A stretch of DNA of 64,000 bases from Bacillus_BD oryzisoli (GCF_036670025.1 NZ_CP137640.1:5180001-5244000), one strand, 5' to 3'; shown: positions 54,601 through 61,871, numbered from the stretch's first letter. Notes: generated by a model not told the origin, from the letters alone. Numbers and translations: made by a program.

Positions 54601-55571
54601 GCAGTCACTAAGCCATCCTCATTAATTGTAGCAACTGCTTTATTACTACTTGTCCAGCTCACATTTCTATTTGTAGCATTATAAGGTTTAGGCTCCGCGT
54701 GTAAAGAGTATGTTTGATTTAATGATAATGTTAAGTTTTCTGGATATAGTTCTATACCACTTACCTTAACCAATTCTCTTTGTGGTATATAGCTTACATT
54801 TACACCATTATCCAATAAAGTCTGAATATCCAGAACGTTTTGTGTCCCTTGTGAAAGTTTCAACAAGTTGTTGCTTAAGTTAACTTTGGAATTACCCAAC
54901 CCTCCATTATTACTGTTTTTTACTAACGCAGAAATATCTTCAATTAAGTTGTTTCCTAATTCTAAGTATTTAAGATTGATAAGGGATTCTAAAGAACCAA
55001 TATCAGTTAATGAATTTTTCTGTAGATATAGGTTTTCTAATTTCAATAACGCACCTAATGAATCTATATCCTCAATCCTATTTCCACCAAGATCTAAGTA
55101 ATATAAATTTACCAGATTGCTAAGAGGTTCAATATTTTTGATATTATTATATCCGAGATCTAAGTGTTCTAAATTTGTTAAATTTCTTAAGGGTTCAATA
55201 TCACTTATATTATTACCACCTAAATATAATGATTTTAAATTTGTTAGAAATTGCAGCCCCTTTAGTGAGGAAATATTTTTGTACCCTGCATCTAAACTAG
55301 TAATGGATTCTACATCACTTCTCAAAAGATCCCCACTAATTTTACGCAGCTGTTCTCTAATAACCATTTCTAAGTCATAATCTTCAAAAACGATCTTTTC
55401 ATCTTTTGTTTCACTATCAGATACTACGTGATTTATACTTTCATCACTCTTATTAGTTTCTTCCTTAACAGTTTGTTCAGTATCCACTTCATTAGCGAAC
55501 GCAAATGCCTGATTCGTAAAAAGGGATGTTATTAAAACAATAACTAAAAATAAAGCAAACCTTTTCCGCAT
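51627..55571 (-). CDS. Giant secreted LRR - Ig-like - DUF3048 (YerB-like) protein
   Basis: A 1314-residue secreted protein with a unique mix of modules. Signal peptide (1-28). Internalin-like leucine-rich repeats (about 60-255). A BIG_2-type Ig domain (about 270-350, VSWTSSNKAVATINEDG). A second LRR block (about 355-460). A second BIG_2 domain (about 475-560, IIWTSSNDAVAKVDNNG). A third LRR block (about 565-740). A DUF3048/YerB-like domain (about 750-1015; EGARPQAGISDAELIYELA, GPVRSARKSLTDIAAGYRG, FAHAGGSGESL, RVAPHNLYTD). Then an Ig-like domain and a C-terminal part with GWNLISTP and GWNLIGVG motifs. YerB itself is a lipoprotein of unknown activity. It has no SLH or sortase motif. Confidence 0.87.
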   Translation of the reverse strand: MRKRFALFLVIVLITSLFTNQAFAFANEVDTEQTVKEETNKSDESINHVVSDSETKDEKIVFEDYDLEMVIREQLRKISGDLLRSDVESITSLDAGYKNISSLKGLQFLTNLKSLYLGGNNISDIEPLRNLTNLEHLDLGYNNIKNIEPLSNLVNLYYLDLGGNRIEDIDSLGALLKLENLYLQKNSLTDIGSLESLINLKYLELGNNLIEDISALVKNSNNGGLGNSKVNLSNNLLKLSQGTQNVLDIQTLLDNGVNVSYIPQRELVKVSGIELYPENLTLSLNQTYSLHAEPKPYNATNRNVSWTSSNKAVATINEDGLVTAVSEGESIITVTTDDGGYKDSIKVKVFSDGVVNFPDPNLEALIRERINKATGELQKSDLAEIRDLQGYNRNISNIQGIENLVNLYSLELTNNQIEDISPLETLLNNGGLPKWINLNGNYLNIKEGSETLNIIQNIKAKGVDVYYESQKTRATGVQINSNYGKISTLGLVKDKFAEKQLSATLLPQNAYVNSKIIWTSSNDAVAKVDNNGTVKAVSEGTATITVTTEDGGHQDSIEVTVYPDEVVTIEDKNLETLIRNQVGRLAGDIKRSDVLPVETLSYPYSDISNLEGLENFVNLQDLNIGGNSIKDLSQISNLINLSQLNLSDTGLSDISSLTGLNNLSWLRLYDNNIRDIGPIATIPNLSYLDVRWNKLTDISTFAQNVNYQNTTNPLEFDLSYNYLDLSKESQNAKDIQTLLDHGFKVTYLPQNTPDPSIKPLEVYSVVIDNQEGARPQAGISDAELIYELAVAPGITRYLALFDASKDIDKIGPVRSARKSLTDIAAGYRGAFAHAGGSGESLSLIPNLPIMNIDEIYGSGEYFYRSKDRVAPHNLYTDSKRLTDAIQDRDGDTGALSTNLLPVGSITGGTDANKVVTTFKGRAYETAFNWDAEAKRYTKYENNKKVVTEEDSSIQVNNVIQIFVPHTQYYSSEWLIDVDMIGSGPAHYYRDGKVWKGYWKKTSSEESMEFYLEDDSKMQFTEGKAWVLVDEAFSDTNVTPSTGQNDVSTASAIEIEFNEKIKEGSLYKDIQLKNQLNQSIAITKTIEGNRLIIKPKEKLLNNQYYTFIMPEGAVENTKGMKSTEVKTEFKTKGEYDASLVLGKGWNLISTPKQVDEFSISEDDVDGWLSFGLKGETNTWLNEQEDVVKELQNPASAVFIKVNKETTIYFNWKTEVSPQESFATKTLTSGWNLIGVGTDSNLKDVLSDLRYENGKGLTRIYAPNLYNNNKQRPSNGWWLTNVLDLTEWNYNYSMNSYDGYWVYLKDTDEVYTTIVE

Positions 55572-55925
55572 TAAAATTCCTCCATACCTGTTGTAAATAA
55601 ATTTGATTTCTTTCGTTTTTTTATGACTCCTCTCCTAAGACAAATTAAATAGTTTCAAAGCTTCATAATAATAGAATTATAGTCTTATATTACCATATCA
55701 TTAAAGAAATACGGTTCTTTAGCCTAAAAAAACAAAATTTTGTACACAAAAAGACACAACTAACCATTCTAGATAGCCGTTTTCTCATAATGCCTGTGGC
55801 AGGCCTAAAGCTATAATTAATAATAATAATTACCGTTTCAAATGACAATTAGTGGGTCGATGCATGTGTCCCTAGTCCCTTTTTAGTTTCATTTTCATAT
55901 CTTATACATAAGTTTATTAAAGTAG
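55572..55925. other. Divergent promoter region, no gene seen
   Basis: About 350 AT-rich bases between the giant surface protein and the methyltransferase. A small GC-rich palindrome (GCCTGTGGCAGGC at about 55792) is the only feature. No promoter is called. Confidence 0.3.
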
Positions 55926-56645
55926 GTGGTTCTGATTGGGACTTCGGGTTATTTAGATTTCTTGTCAAAGTTTGGTATTGGTGGTGCTCATCCTGGCGGA
56001 ATTACTCTGACAAAGAAGATATTCGAGCCGGAGAAAATCAACAGCACTACTCATATTTTAGATGTTGGGTGTGGTACGGGACAAACAGCAGCATTCCTGT
56101 CATCCCAATATGGTGCAAAAGTGACGGGGCTGGATGTCAATCCGATCATGATAGAAAAAGCCAAAGAAAGAATGACGAAGCACCGGTTACCGGTGAAAAT
56201 TATTCAAGCCTCGATTGAGCAATGTCCGTTACAGGAAAGTTCATTTGATTTTATACTGTCTGAATCTGTTCTTCTATTTGTTGATAAACCAAAGGCACTG
56301 AGGGAAGTATTTCGTTTATTAAAGATTGGGGGCAAGCTTATTGCAAATGAACTTACCTTAAGAAAACAGCTTCCAACTGCAAACCAAGAAGAGATTAAAC
56401 AATTTTACGGTATCAATACCCTCCTTACTGAGAAGGATTGGGCGGAGTTATTTTTGCAATCTGGTTTTAAAAATCTCATGATTCGTAATGAAACAAATTC
56501 GATTAATCAAGTTCAGTCATTACCTGAAATTCAATTCTCAGACACAATTGAACCTGAACTTTACGGCGTATTTTATCAACATCTGATGATCATGGCAAAA
56601 TATCAACAGACTTTTGACTATGGAATATTTTCATGTACGAAATAG
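55926..56645 (+). CDS. SAM-dependent methyltransferase
   Basis: A 239-residue class I methyltransferase. Motif I is ILDVGCGTGQTAAFL (about 38-52), followed by the acidic end of strand two (VTGLDVNP) and the usual FDFILSESVLLF and ALREVFRLLKIGGKLI strands. The N-terminal GGAHPGG fits methyltransferases acting on lipid quinones or small molecules, but the substrate is not predictable. GTG 55926 is the first start. The ribosome binding site is unclear. A terminator follows at 56658. Confidence 0.85.
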   Translation: MVLIGTSGYLDFLSKFGIGGAHPGGITLTKKIFEPEKINSTTHILDVGCGTGQTAAFLSSQYGAKVTGLDVNPIMIEKAKERMTKHRLPVKIIQASIEQCPLQESSFDFILSESVLLFVDKPKALREVFRLLKIGGKLIANELTLRKQLPTANQEEIKQFYGINTLLTEKDWAELFLQSGFKNLMIRNETNSINQVQSLPEIQFSDTIEPELYGVFYQHLMIMAKYQQTFDYGIFSCTK

Positions 56646-56657
56646 AGCTTTCATAAG

Positions 56658-56695
56658 AAAGGCTTGCAGTGATCAATCAGCTGCAAGCCTTTTTC
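56658..56695. terminator. Intrinsic terminator
   Basis: AAAGGCTTGCAG / CTGCAAGCCTTTTT stem between the convergent methyltransferase and His-rich protein genes. Confidence 0.85.
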
Positions 56696-56708
56696 ATATC
56701 CTTTTAAG

Positions 56709-57071
56709 TTAAATAAAGAATGGGAAAAATGGTCCAAACCTTCTGACTCCAAAGAACGGAAAGCCAAATAATCCAAACGGTCCAAAGAAAGGAAAAAACT
56801 GTCGACTTTCATCTTCTGAATGGATCGTCACATTCGTTTGAGTCACACTCGGCATAATTAGATATATCTTATCCTTGTCATAGCTGTGCAGAATCCCCTG
56901 ATACACAGAGCCATCCTTTAATTCAATCTGAATAAACTGATATAAATGTTTTTTACACTTTTCATGATGATGATGATGATCGTGATGATGATGACCGTGG
57001 TGATGATCGTGATGATGATGGTGATCCCTTTCATCGTACATCATATTTGGCTGTGGCTGCATTGGATGCAT
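56709..57071 (-). CDS. His-rich protein with Sm-like strand region
   Basis: A 120-residue protein. A His/Asp-rich segment with 24 or so histidines in about 30 residues suggests metal binding. The middle (YQFIQIELKDGSVYQGILHS, then YDKDKIYLIMP) has the strand pattern of Sm-like or small beta-barrel folds. The C-terminus is a Phe/Pro/Gly-rich stretch (FFPFFGPFGLFGFPFFG). Similar proteins in Bacillus are often thought to be spore-associated, but I cannot confirm this. ATG 57071 is chosen because GAGGAGGTAA is seven bases upstream. The frame also extends to 57092. Confidence 0.7.
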   Translation of the reverse strand: MHPMQPQPNMMYDERDHHHHHDHHHGHHHHDHHHHHEKCKKHLYQFIQIELKDGSVYQGILHSYDKDKIYLIMPSVTQTNVTIHSEDESRQFFPFFGPFGLFGFPFFGVRRFGPFFPFFI

Positions 57072-57328
57072 TTCATTACCTCCTCTTTTCAATACAATTA
57101 CAAAATATTCCTAGATTGTTGTTTGCGTTACACTGAAAAGATAAGAAATTGGTATTGAGACAGGCACGGAAAAGAGATCGGTAAAGTTATTTGATGATAA
57201 ACGGTAAGAATATAAAGCTTTTTATGCCATGTAAAATGACTTATATAATAATGTAGTCCCTGCAGGTAATAATTTGCCAATATGTTATAATGAACATTAT
57301 TTTATCTTATAGTAAAGAAGGCTCATTT

Positions 57329-57664
57329 ATGCTTAGTATATTACTGGATTACAAATGGCAAATTTTGATAGTTTCTGAAACAACCGCTTGGATTGCAACG
57401 TTTTATATGCTCTATGCAAGATACTGGCTTAACTCCTCACTTCAATTCTATCTTACTGGGGCCGTTGCTATCGTCACAGGTTATTTTCCTCATATCATTA
57501 TTGGCATATTGAATTATATCCATTTTCAAAAGTTAGATACTTTTACCCTAGTAATTATCCTTTTGTTTCTATTTGCCTTTACATTCGGAAAAAAAGTAGT
57601 TTTAAAGATGGATAAAGGCATACAAAATTGGGTAAATCATAAAAGGAAAATAGAAAAAATATAA
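57329..57664 (+). CDS. Small membrane protein with three helices
   Basis: A 111-residue hydrophobic protein with three predicted membrane helices and a basic C-terminal tail (NWVNHKRKIEKI). AAGAAGG lies about nine bases before ATG 57329. The longer frame from 57290 has no site. I do not recognise the family. Confidence 0.65.
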   Translation: MLSILLDYKWQILIVSETTAWIATFYMLYARYWLNSSLQFYLTGAVAIVTGYFPHIIIGILNYIHFQKLDTFTLVIILLFLFAFTFGKKVVLKMDKGIQNWVNHKRKIEKI

Positions 57665-57743
57665 CTTTTTACTTATTTTTAATTTAAATCCCTTTAAAAT
57701 GTTGTTAAGATAGAACTATATAACGAACAAAAGGGATGATCAT

Positions 57744-58292
57744 GTGAAATTTGTAAAAGTTCAATCACACAAGGACCTAGAAAGTTATTGTAACATATGG
57801 CTGCCTGTGTGGATTGAAAGTGGTTATGAGTTAGAATCATACATAACAAAAGGAATTGAAAGATTTATTGTATACACTAATACTAGTGAAAAATTTGGTT
57901 GCTTCGAGTTAAATCCATATTATTTTGACTGTTCTCCAGTCAATGAAGCATTTCCGTTTCATCACTTCCCTATTCTAAAAAATAAAAGAGTAGTAGAGCT
58001 TGAAAAGTTGGTTATAGCAAAAACACAACAAGGATCAATTAAGAGATTGTTAGAGGTTTTTCAGTTTTTTACTGCTTATATCATTACAGAAAGACGATAT
58101 GACTATATGATTGCTTTAATTAATCCAGAACTTTTTCATGTTTTAACTACGAGATTTAACTTGCCTCTTATTAAATTAGAAGGGAAAATGAATTCGGACA
58201 GGAACTATTTTCCTATCTTGTTAGAAGTAAAGGCATTAGAGGAAACTGTTTTTGGACAAAAGGCACTAAATAAATATGCACTGGCAGTCTAA
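57744..58292 (+). CDS. Uncharacterised protein, possible acyltransferase fold
   Basis: A 182-residue soluble protein. The central part VVELEKLVIAKTQQGSIKRL and the later YDYMIALINPELFHVLTTRF resemble the core of N-acyl amino acid synthase/GNAT-like folds, but the match is weak. The start is GTG with AAAGGGATG upstream. It ends before a perfect terminator that separates it from the sinI-like gene. Confidence 0.6.
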   Translation: MKFVKVQSHKDLESYCNIWLPVWIESGYELESYITKGIERFIVYTNTSEKFGCFELNPYYFDCSPVNEAFPFHHFPILKNKRVVELEKLVIAKTQQGSIKRLLEVFQFFTAYIITERRYDYMIALINPELFHVLTTRFNLPLIKLEGKMNSDRNYFPILLEVKALEETVFGQKALNKYALAV

Positions 58293-58301
58293 TTAAATGA
58301 A

Positions 58302-58352
58302 TAAAGGGTAGGAAGGCAAAAGAGTATGCTCTTTTGCCTTCCTACCCTTTAT
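58302..58352. terminator. Perfect long-stem bidirectional terminator
   Basis: AAAGGGTAGGAAGGCAAAAG and its full complement surround a short loop. It separates the plus-strand gene from the convergent sinI-like gene and should stop both transcripts. Confidence 0.85.
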
Positions 58353-58399
58353 TTAAATTTTATAATGTTACCTAAAGATTGGTTCTAACGTGTAATGTT

Positions 58400-58516
58400 C
58401 TAACCATTTAGTAAAAAATCTCTAACTTCTTCAATTGATAATCCTAGATCCTGAGCTTCCTTAATAAGTTCCAGCCATTCTTGATCAAGTACTTGCCCGT
58501 TTTCTAAAGAAACCAC
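58400..58516 (-). CDS. sinI: SinI/SlrA-like anti-repressor
   Basis: A 38-residue protein, below usual gene-calling limits. The segment LDQEWLELIKEAQDLGLSIE then EVRDFLLNG is the SinI/SinR dimerisation helix pair. B. subtilis SinI has the equivalent LDQEWVELMVEAKEANISPE then EIRKYLLLN. SinI binds SinR, the master repressor of biofilm matrix genes, and blocks its DNA binding. GTG 58516 is set by AGGAGG at 58525-58530, eight bases away. No sinR gene lies next to it, so it is an orphan anti-repressor, as SlrA is in B. subtilis. The leader contains a cyclic-di-GMP riboswitch and a hairpin that covers the Shine-Dalgarno sequence. Confidence 0.87.
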   Translation of the reverse strand: MVSLENGQVLDQEWLELIKEAQDLGLSIEEVRDFLLNG

Positions 58517-58521
58517 CTATA

Positions 58522-58553
58522 TTGCCTCCTAAAATATGATCTATTTTAGGCAA
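58522..58553 (-). promoter_or_regulatory. Shine-Dalgarno-sequestering hairpin of the sinI leader
   Basis: TTGCCTAAAATA pairs with TATTTTAGGAGGCAA (one bulged A) around the loop GATCA. The right arm contains the AGGAGG of sinI. The left arm TTGCCT is also the 3' strand of the riboswitch P1 stem, so the two structures exclude each other. Confidence 0.75.
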
Positions 58554-58620
58554 CTCAGCCATCATAGTATCACACCTTAGACCTGTAGCTTTGCGTCCCA
58601 ATCTTTCGAGAGGTTTGCCC
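58548..58620 (-). promoter_or_regulatory. Cyclic-di-GMP-I (GEMM) riboswitch aptamer
   Basis: On the minus strand the conserved GEMM-I elements appear in order: GGGCAAACC (P1 5' strand and following bases), the CGAAAG tetraloop, GGGACGCAAAGC, GGTCTAAGG, then ATGATGGCTGAGTTGCC. The last closes P1 (GGGCAA with TTGCCT). All the class-defining segments match the family consensus. Pairing within the first arm (CCTCTC with GATTGG) is weaker than usual. The aptamer ends 32 bases before the sinI-like start codon. Ligand specificity follows from the family. Confidence 0.88.
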
Positions 58621-58639
58621 TTTTCTAATTAAAGCTTAT

Positions 58640-58667
58640 ATAATAAACACTATGCTAATATTGTTAA
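58640..58667 (-). promoter_or_regulatory. Promoter of the riboswitch-sinI transcript
   Basis: On the minus strand TTAACA (58667-58662) is followed after 16 bases by TATTAT (58645-58640). Transcription would begin near 58633, leaving a leader of about 117 bases that contains the whole aptamer. Confidence 0.5.
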
Positions 58668-58830
58668 CTATGTAAATAGTACCATGAATATCCAACACAA
58701 AATGATACAATAATTCCAAAAATTAAGACAAAACTCGACATAAAATGAAATAATAGAGGATTTAAATTGGGATGTTTCAAAGACCAGCACTCAGAACTCT
58801 TGTGGGAATAGCTATCTGGTGTAAGTAAAT

Positions 58831-58868
58831 GCTGATAGAAAGTAGTCATTTCCTATCAGCTTTTTTTA
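58831..58868 (+). terminator. Orphan intrinsic terminator
   Basis: GCTGATAG / CTATCAGC stem followed by eight T on the plus strand. No plus-strand gene lies upstream after 58292, so it may end a small RNA or be a relic. The rest of the gap 58517-59125 is riboswitch, promoter and AT-rich upstream sequence. Confidence 0.6.
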
Positions 58869-59125
58869 TGTAATAAAAGAAACTATCTCAAAAAAGACTA
58901 GGACAGTTCCACTACAACAGTTGTATGAATATTTAATACTGCTGATTACACCATTCTAAAGGAAGAAAGATTTAGTATATTAGTCCCGCTCTATTAATGT
59001 TTATTGTTAAATACCCTTAATAACACCTACCTAAAATACCAATTAATTAGTACTATTTTTCTATAATAGTATCAACTATAATAATATCATTGAATTTTTA
59101 CTTCAAATGCAGAAGGGGAACAAAC

Positions 59126-60049
59126 ATGCGAACTGAAAAAAAGCAAAGTAAAAAGTGGCTGAAAACTATTGGTATTATACTAGCTTTAGTTGTTATTGGT
59201 GGAGGGGCTTATGCATTTTCGATTTATCAATCATTAACGAGTGCTGTTGACACGATGCACCAGCCAATTGATAGAGAAAAATCGAAAAAAAGAGCAGAAG
59301 AGCTCACTTTAACTAAAAAGGAACCTTTTTCTATTCTAATGTTAGGAGTGGATGAGCGTTCTGGTGATAGAGGCCGTTCGGACACCATGATTGTGTTAAC
59401 CGTTAATCCTGAAAATAATTCAGTGAAGATGCTTAGTATCCCACGTGATACAAGAACGGAAATTATCGGACATGGGACAACGGATAAAATGAATCATGCC
59501 TATGCATTTGGCGGAGTTGAAATGTCTATCGATACGGTTGAAAATTTCTTAGATATTCCAATTGATTACTATATGCAAATTAATATGGAAGGTTTCAAGG
59601 ACATCGTTGATGCTGTTGGCGGGGTAACTGTAAATAATGATTTAGACTTTACGTATGAAGGTGTTCATTTTACAAAAGGACCGATCAATCTAAATGGTGA
59701 AAAAGCTCTTAAATATTCGAGGATGCGCTATGATGACCCTAGAGGAGATTTTGGCCGCCAATTAAGACAGCGTCAAATCATTCAAGCCGTGTTAGTTGAA
59801 GGCGCAAGTCTTTCTACATTAACCAATTATAATGATATATTTACTGCCCTTGGAAAAAATGTGAAAACCAATATGACCTTTGATGAAATGGTTGATATTC
59901 AAAAGCATTATAAAGATGCTGCAAAAAATGTAGAACAAATGACGATTACTGGATCTGGTACTAAGATAAACGATATATATTACCTTATCGTATCTGATAC
60001 TGAACAACAGAGAGTACAAAGTGAATTAAAAACACAATTAGGATTATAA
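59126..60049 (+). CDS. LytR-CpsA-Psr (LCP) family cell wall polymer ligase, second copy
   Basis: A 307-residue paralogue of the 211-1218 protein. Short basic tail, one membrane helix (about 12-32), and an LCP domain with LMLGVDERSGDRGRSDTM, SIPRDTR (104-110), NHAYAFGG and RMRYDDPRGDFGRQ. The full set of residues that bind the lipid pyrophosphate substrate is kept. ATG 59126 is preferred as GAAGGGGA lies eight bases before it. TTG 59090 has no site. It is monocistronic with a terminator. It presumably attaches a wall polymer, but no polymer gene is near. Confidence 0.92.
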   Translation: MRTEKKQSKKWLKTIGIILALVVIGGGAYAFSIYQSLTSAVDTMHQPIDREKSKKRAEELTLTKKEPFSILMLGVDERSGDRGRSDTMIVLTVNPENNSVKMLSIPRDTRTEIIGHGTTDKMNHAYAFGGVEMSIDTVENFLDIPIDYYMQINMEGFKDIVDAVGGVTVNNDLDFTYEGVHFTKGPINLNGEKALKYSRMRYDDPRGDFGRQLRQRQIIQAVLVEGASLSTLTNYNDIFTALGKNVKTNMTFDEMVDIQKHYKDAAKNVEQMTITGSGTKINDIYYLIVSDTEQQRVQSELKTQLGL

Positions 60050-60069
60050 TTAAATTAGAAGGCAAAAAA

Positions 60070-60120
60070 CTGCACCCCGATTGTTAGATACAACTAACTA
60101 TCGGAGGTGTAATTTTTTTA
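60070..60120 (+). terminator. Intrinsic terminator of the second LCP gene
   Basis: An imperfect long stem, TGCACCCCGATTGTTAG with CTAACTATCGGAGGTGTA, followed by a run of T. Confidence 0.75.
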
Positions 60121-60193
60121 TGGTAAAATTTTTTGTTCAAAAGATGAGGTATATGTAGGAGTACGGGATTGTATTATTACAAGAAAGGAAGAA

Positions 60194-60273
60194 ATCGAGT
60201 AGATGACTAGCCACTAGTTGGCTAGTCGACCTCTCACACCACCGTACGTACGGTTCCGTATACGGCGGTTCAA
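60194..60273 (-). mobile_element. 3'-terminal remnant of a group II intron (domains V-VI)
   Basis: On the minus strand GAACCGCCGTATACGGAACC then GTACGTACGGTGGTGTGAGAGG forms a domain V-like hairpin. GACTAGCC / GGCTAGTC forms a domain VI-like stem, and the segment ends CATCTACTCGAT, as at the 3' end of bacterial group II introns. No reverse transcriptase gene or 5' part is present, so only the tail remains. Assignment rests on recalled intron ends. The surrounding gap 60050-60461 also holds a hairpin (60286-60310) and an acidic tail remnant. Confidence 0.6.
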
Positions 60274-60330
60274 CCCATATAAATAGGCGCTGATTAGGCG
60301 CCTATTAAAAAAATTTTATTCATCGTAAAT

Positions 60331-60474
60331 CTATTCTTCTTCTTCATCCATAATTTCTTCAAAAGCTGCGGAGACTTTATCGAATTCTTTGTCACTGTCT
60401 ATCGCTGTGAAGTCACCATCCAAGTCTACTTTCAAAACAGTGGATGGTGTTTGACACCCTTTTATTGCAATGGA
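60331..60474 (-). pseudogene. Acidic C-terminal tail remnant (DUF1292-like)
   Basis: An open frame with no credible start ends with VDLDGDFTAIDSDKEFDKVS, then AAFEEIMDEEEE and TAG (60331-60333). Small acidic DUF1292-type proteins end this way. It overlaps the 3' end of the SLH gene in another frame, and GGTGTTTGACACC (a mini-palindrome) marks the junction. Probably a truncated gene. Confidence 0.4.
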
Positions 60475-61814
60475 ACGGAAACTTCTATTGGTTTTTTTGG
60501 ATTTTCCATTGTTCCTGTTGGAAGTACTGTTTTTAAATAGATTTCCTCATCGAATGGTTGTGTAGGAGGGTATAGGACCTCTACGATTTCGATGGATTCT
60601 CCAGGTTGAAGGGTTAGCTCTCGAATAGCAAGAGAACAATTAGCTGCCGTGGACCATTTTCCTCCTACTTTGACTGGGCCATCCGCTGTTTCAGTAACTA
60701 GCGCTGCATCCAGTCCCGGATCGCATCCAGAACCGCTTATATATGGGATGGGTTGGCTGCTCTTATTGGTGGCTTTTACTTTTACATACACTTTCTCATC
60801 TGATGGATCTGCAATAATATCAAATTGTACGCCATCCTTCTCGACCGACTGTTTCACAGAAAAATCCGGTTTATTGGTATGGAATTTAATGGCAACAGGC
60901 TCTGCTAATGGCTTTCCTGTTTTTGAGGTAAGACCTTCTTTAATAAATAGAGTATAAGTTTCGTCAAAATCATATAGATTCCATAATGGAAGATTAACAA
61001 CTTTTAAATTATCATAAACAAGCGGCTCAAGTATTTCTGGTTGACTATCACCCTCGCGAACTACATAAATATAATCGTAGAGATTCTTTAAGCCATATTC
61101 GTCAAGTTCATAGTTCAACCTCATTATCCATTCATGGTCAATGTCAACCTCTGTCACCTCGGCCTCTTGATCCCAGCCTGATACCGATTCAACCGCGAAT
61201 CCCGGATTGCTTCTAAAAGACGGCTCTAATGCACGGGCCAAAAAGGCAGAAAAGTGACCGCGAACTACACTATAGTCTGGTTTATAGGTAGCATCGCTAA
61301 ATCCATTTACAATTCCGTTTGCATATGCATTTAAGATTGATGGATAGGCAATCATATTTTCCGAGATATCTGTAAAAATGTTATCAGGATTGGCGTTCTT
61401 TAAGGTAAACGCTTTGTCCAAAAAAATGGCCATCTGTGCACGGGTAACAGGTTGATAAGGGCGATAGGTGTTATCCGGGAAACCAGAAATAATGCCCCTT
61501 TCAACTGCTTTTGCAATATAGCCAGAGCCAGTGACATTGGCGGTCACATCGCTGAAGCGAGTATCCTGCGGGTCGCCGTTTAACCCAAGAGCGCGTCCAA
61601 TCATAATCGCTGCCTCTGCCCGTGTAACTGAGGCCTCTGGTTTGAAGCTTCCATCAGAATATCCTGTAATGATCTGTTTTGAGGTAAGAAACTCAATCTC
61701 GTCATAGAATGTGTATGCCTTTGAAACATCATAAAACCCTGCCGCAAGTCCTGCCGATGGTGCTAATAGAAACATTACTACTACAAACGCTGCCAAACGA
61801 ATCAATTTCAGCAA
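60462..61814 (-). CDS. SLH protein with C-terminal beta-rich domain
   Basis: A 450-residue secreted protein. Signal peptide (1-24), three SLH domains (about 25-200; FKPEASVTRAEAAIMIGRAL, YRPYQPVTRAQMAIFL, YKPDYSVVRGHFSAFL) and about 240 residues of beta-rich sequence in two parts. The first (about 215-320) looks Ig-like. The second (about 325-450) resembles BsuPI-like or transglutaminase-inhibitor-like domains, with two Cys (GSGCDPG, AANCSLAI) and LTLQPGESIEIVEV. The start is TTG after AGGAGGAGG. Its SLH domains are closest to those at 21438, 24208 and 47048. Confidence 0.83.
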   Translation of the reverse strand: MLKLIRLAAFVVVMFLLAPSAGLAAGFYDVSKAYTFYDEIEFLTSKQIITGYSDGSFKPEASVTRAEAAIMIGRALGLNGDPQDTRFSDVTANVTGSGYIAKAVERGIISGFPDNTYRPYQPVTRAQMAIFLDKAFTLKNANPDNIFTDISENMIAYPSILNAYANGIVNGFSDATYKPDYSVVRGHFSAFLARALEPSFRSNPGFAVESVSGWDQEAEVTEVDIDHEWIMRLNYELDEYGLKNLYDYIYVVREGDSQPEILEPLVYDNLKVVNLPLWNLYDFDETYTLFIKEGLTSKTGKPLAEPVAIKFHTNKPDFSVKQSVEKDGVQFDIIADPSDEKVYVKVKATNKSSQPIPYISGSGCDPGLDAALVTETADGPVKVGGKWSTAANCSLAIRELTLQPGESIEIVEVLYPPTQPFDEEIYLKTVLPTGTMENPKKPIEVSVPLQ

Positions 61815-61871
61815 AATATCCTCCTCCTGGAATTCAATTAGTGCACCCTTTTATACTATGCTCAAAACCAA

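Noticed and set aside
55785..55830. Possible riboswitch upstream of the methyltransferase (GC-rich palindrome and CTAAAG)
   Set aside because: No conserved aptamer core could be matched on either strand.
58664..58849. Minus-strand 61-residue frame with one membrane helix, upstream of the riboswitch
   Set aside because: Its start lies within the stem of the plus-strand terminator and its AGGAA is too close to the ATG. It is possible but not supported enough to call.
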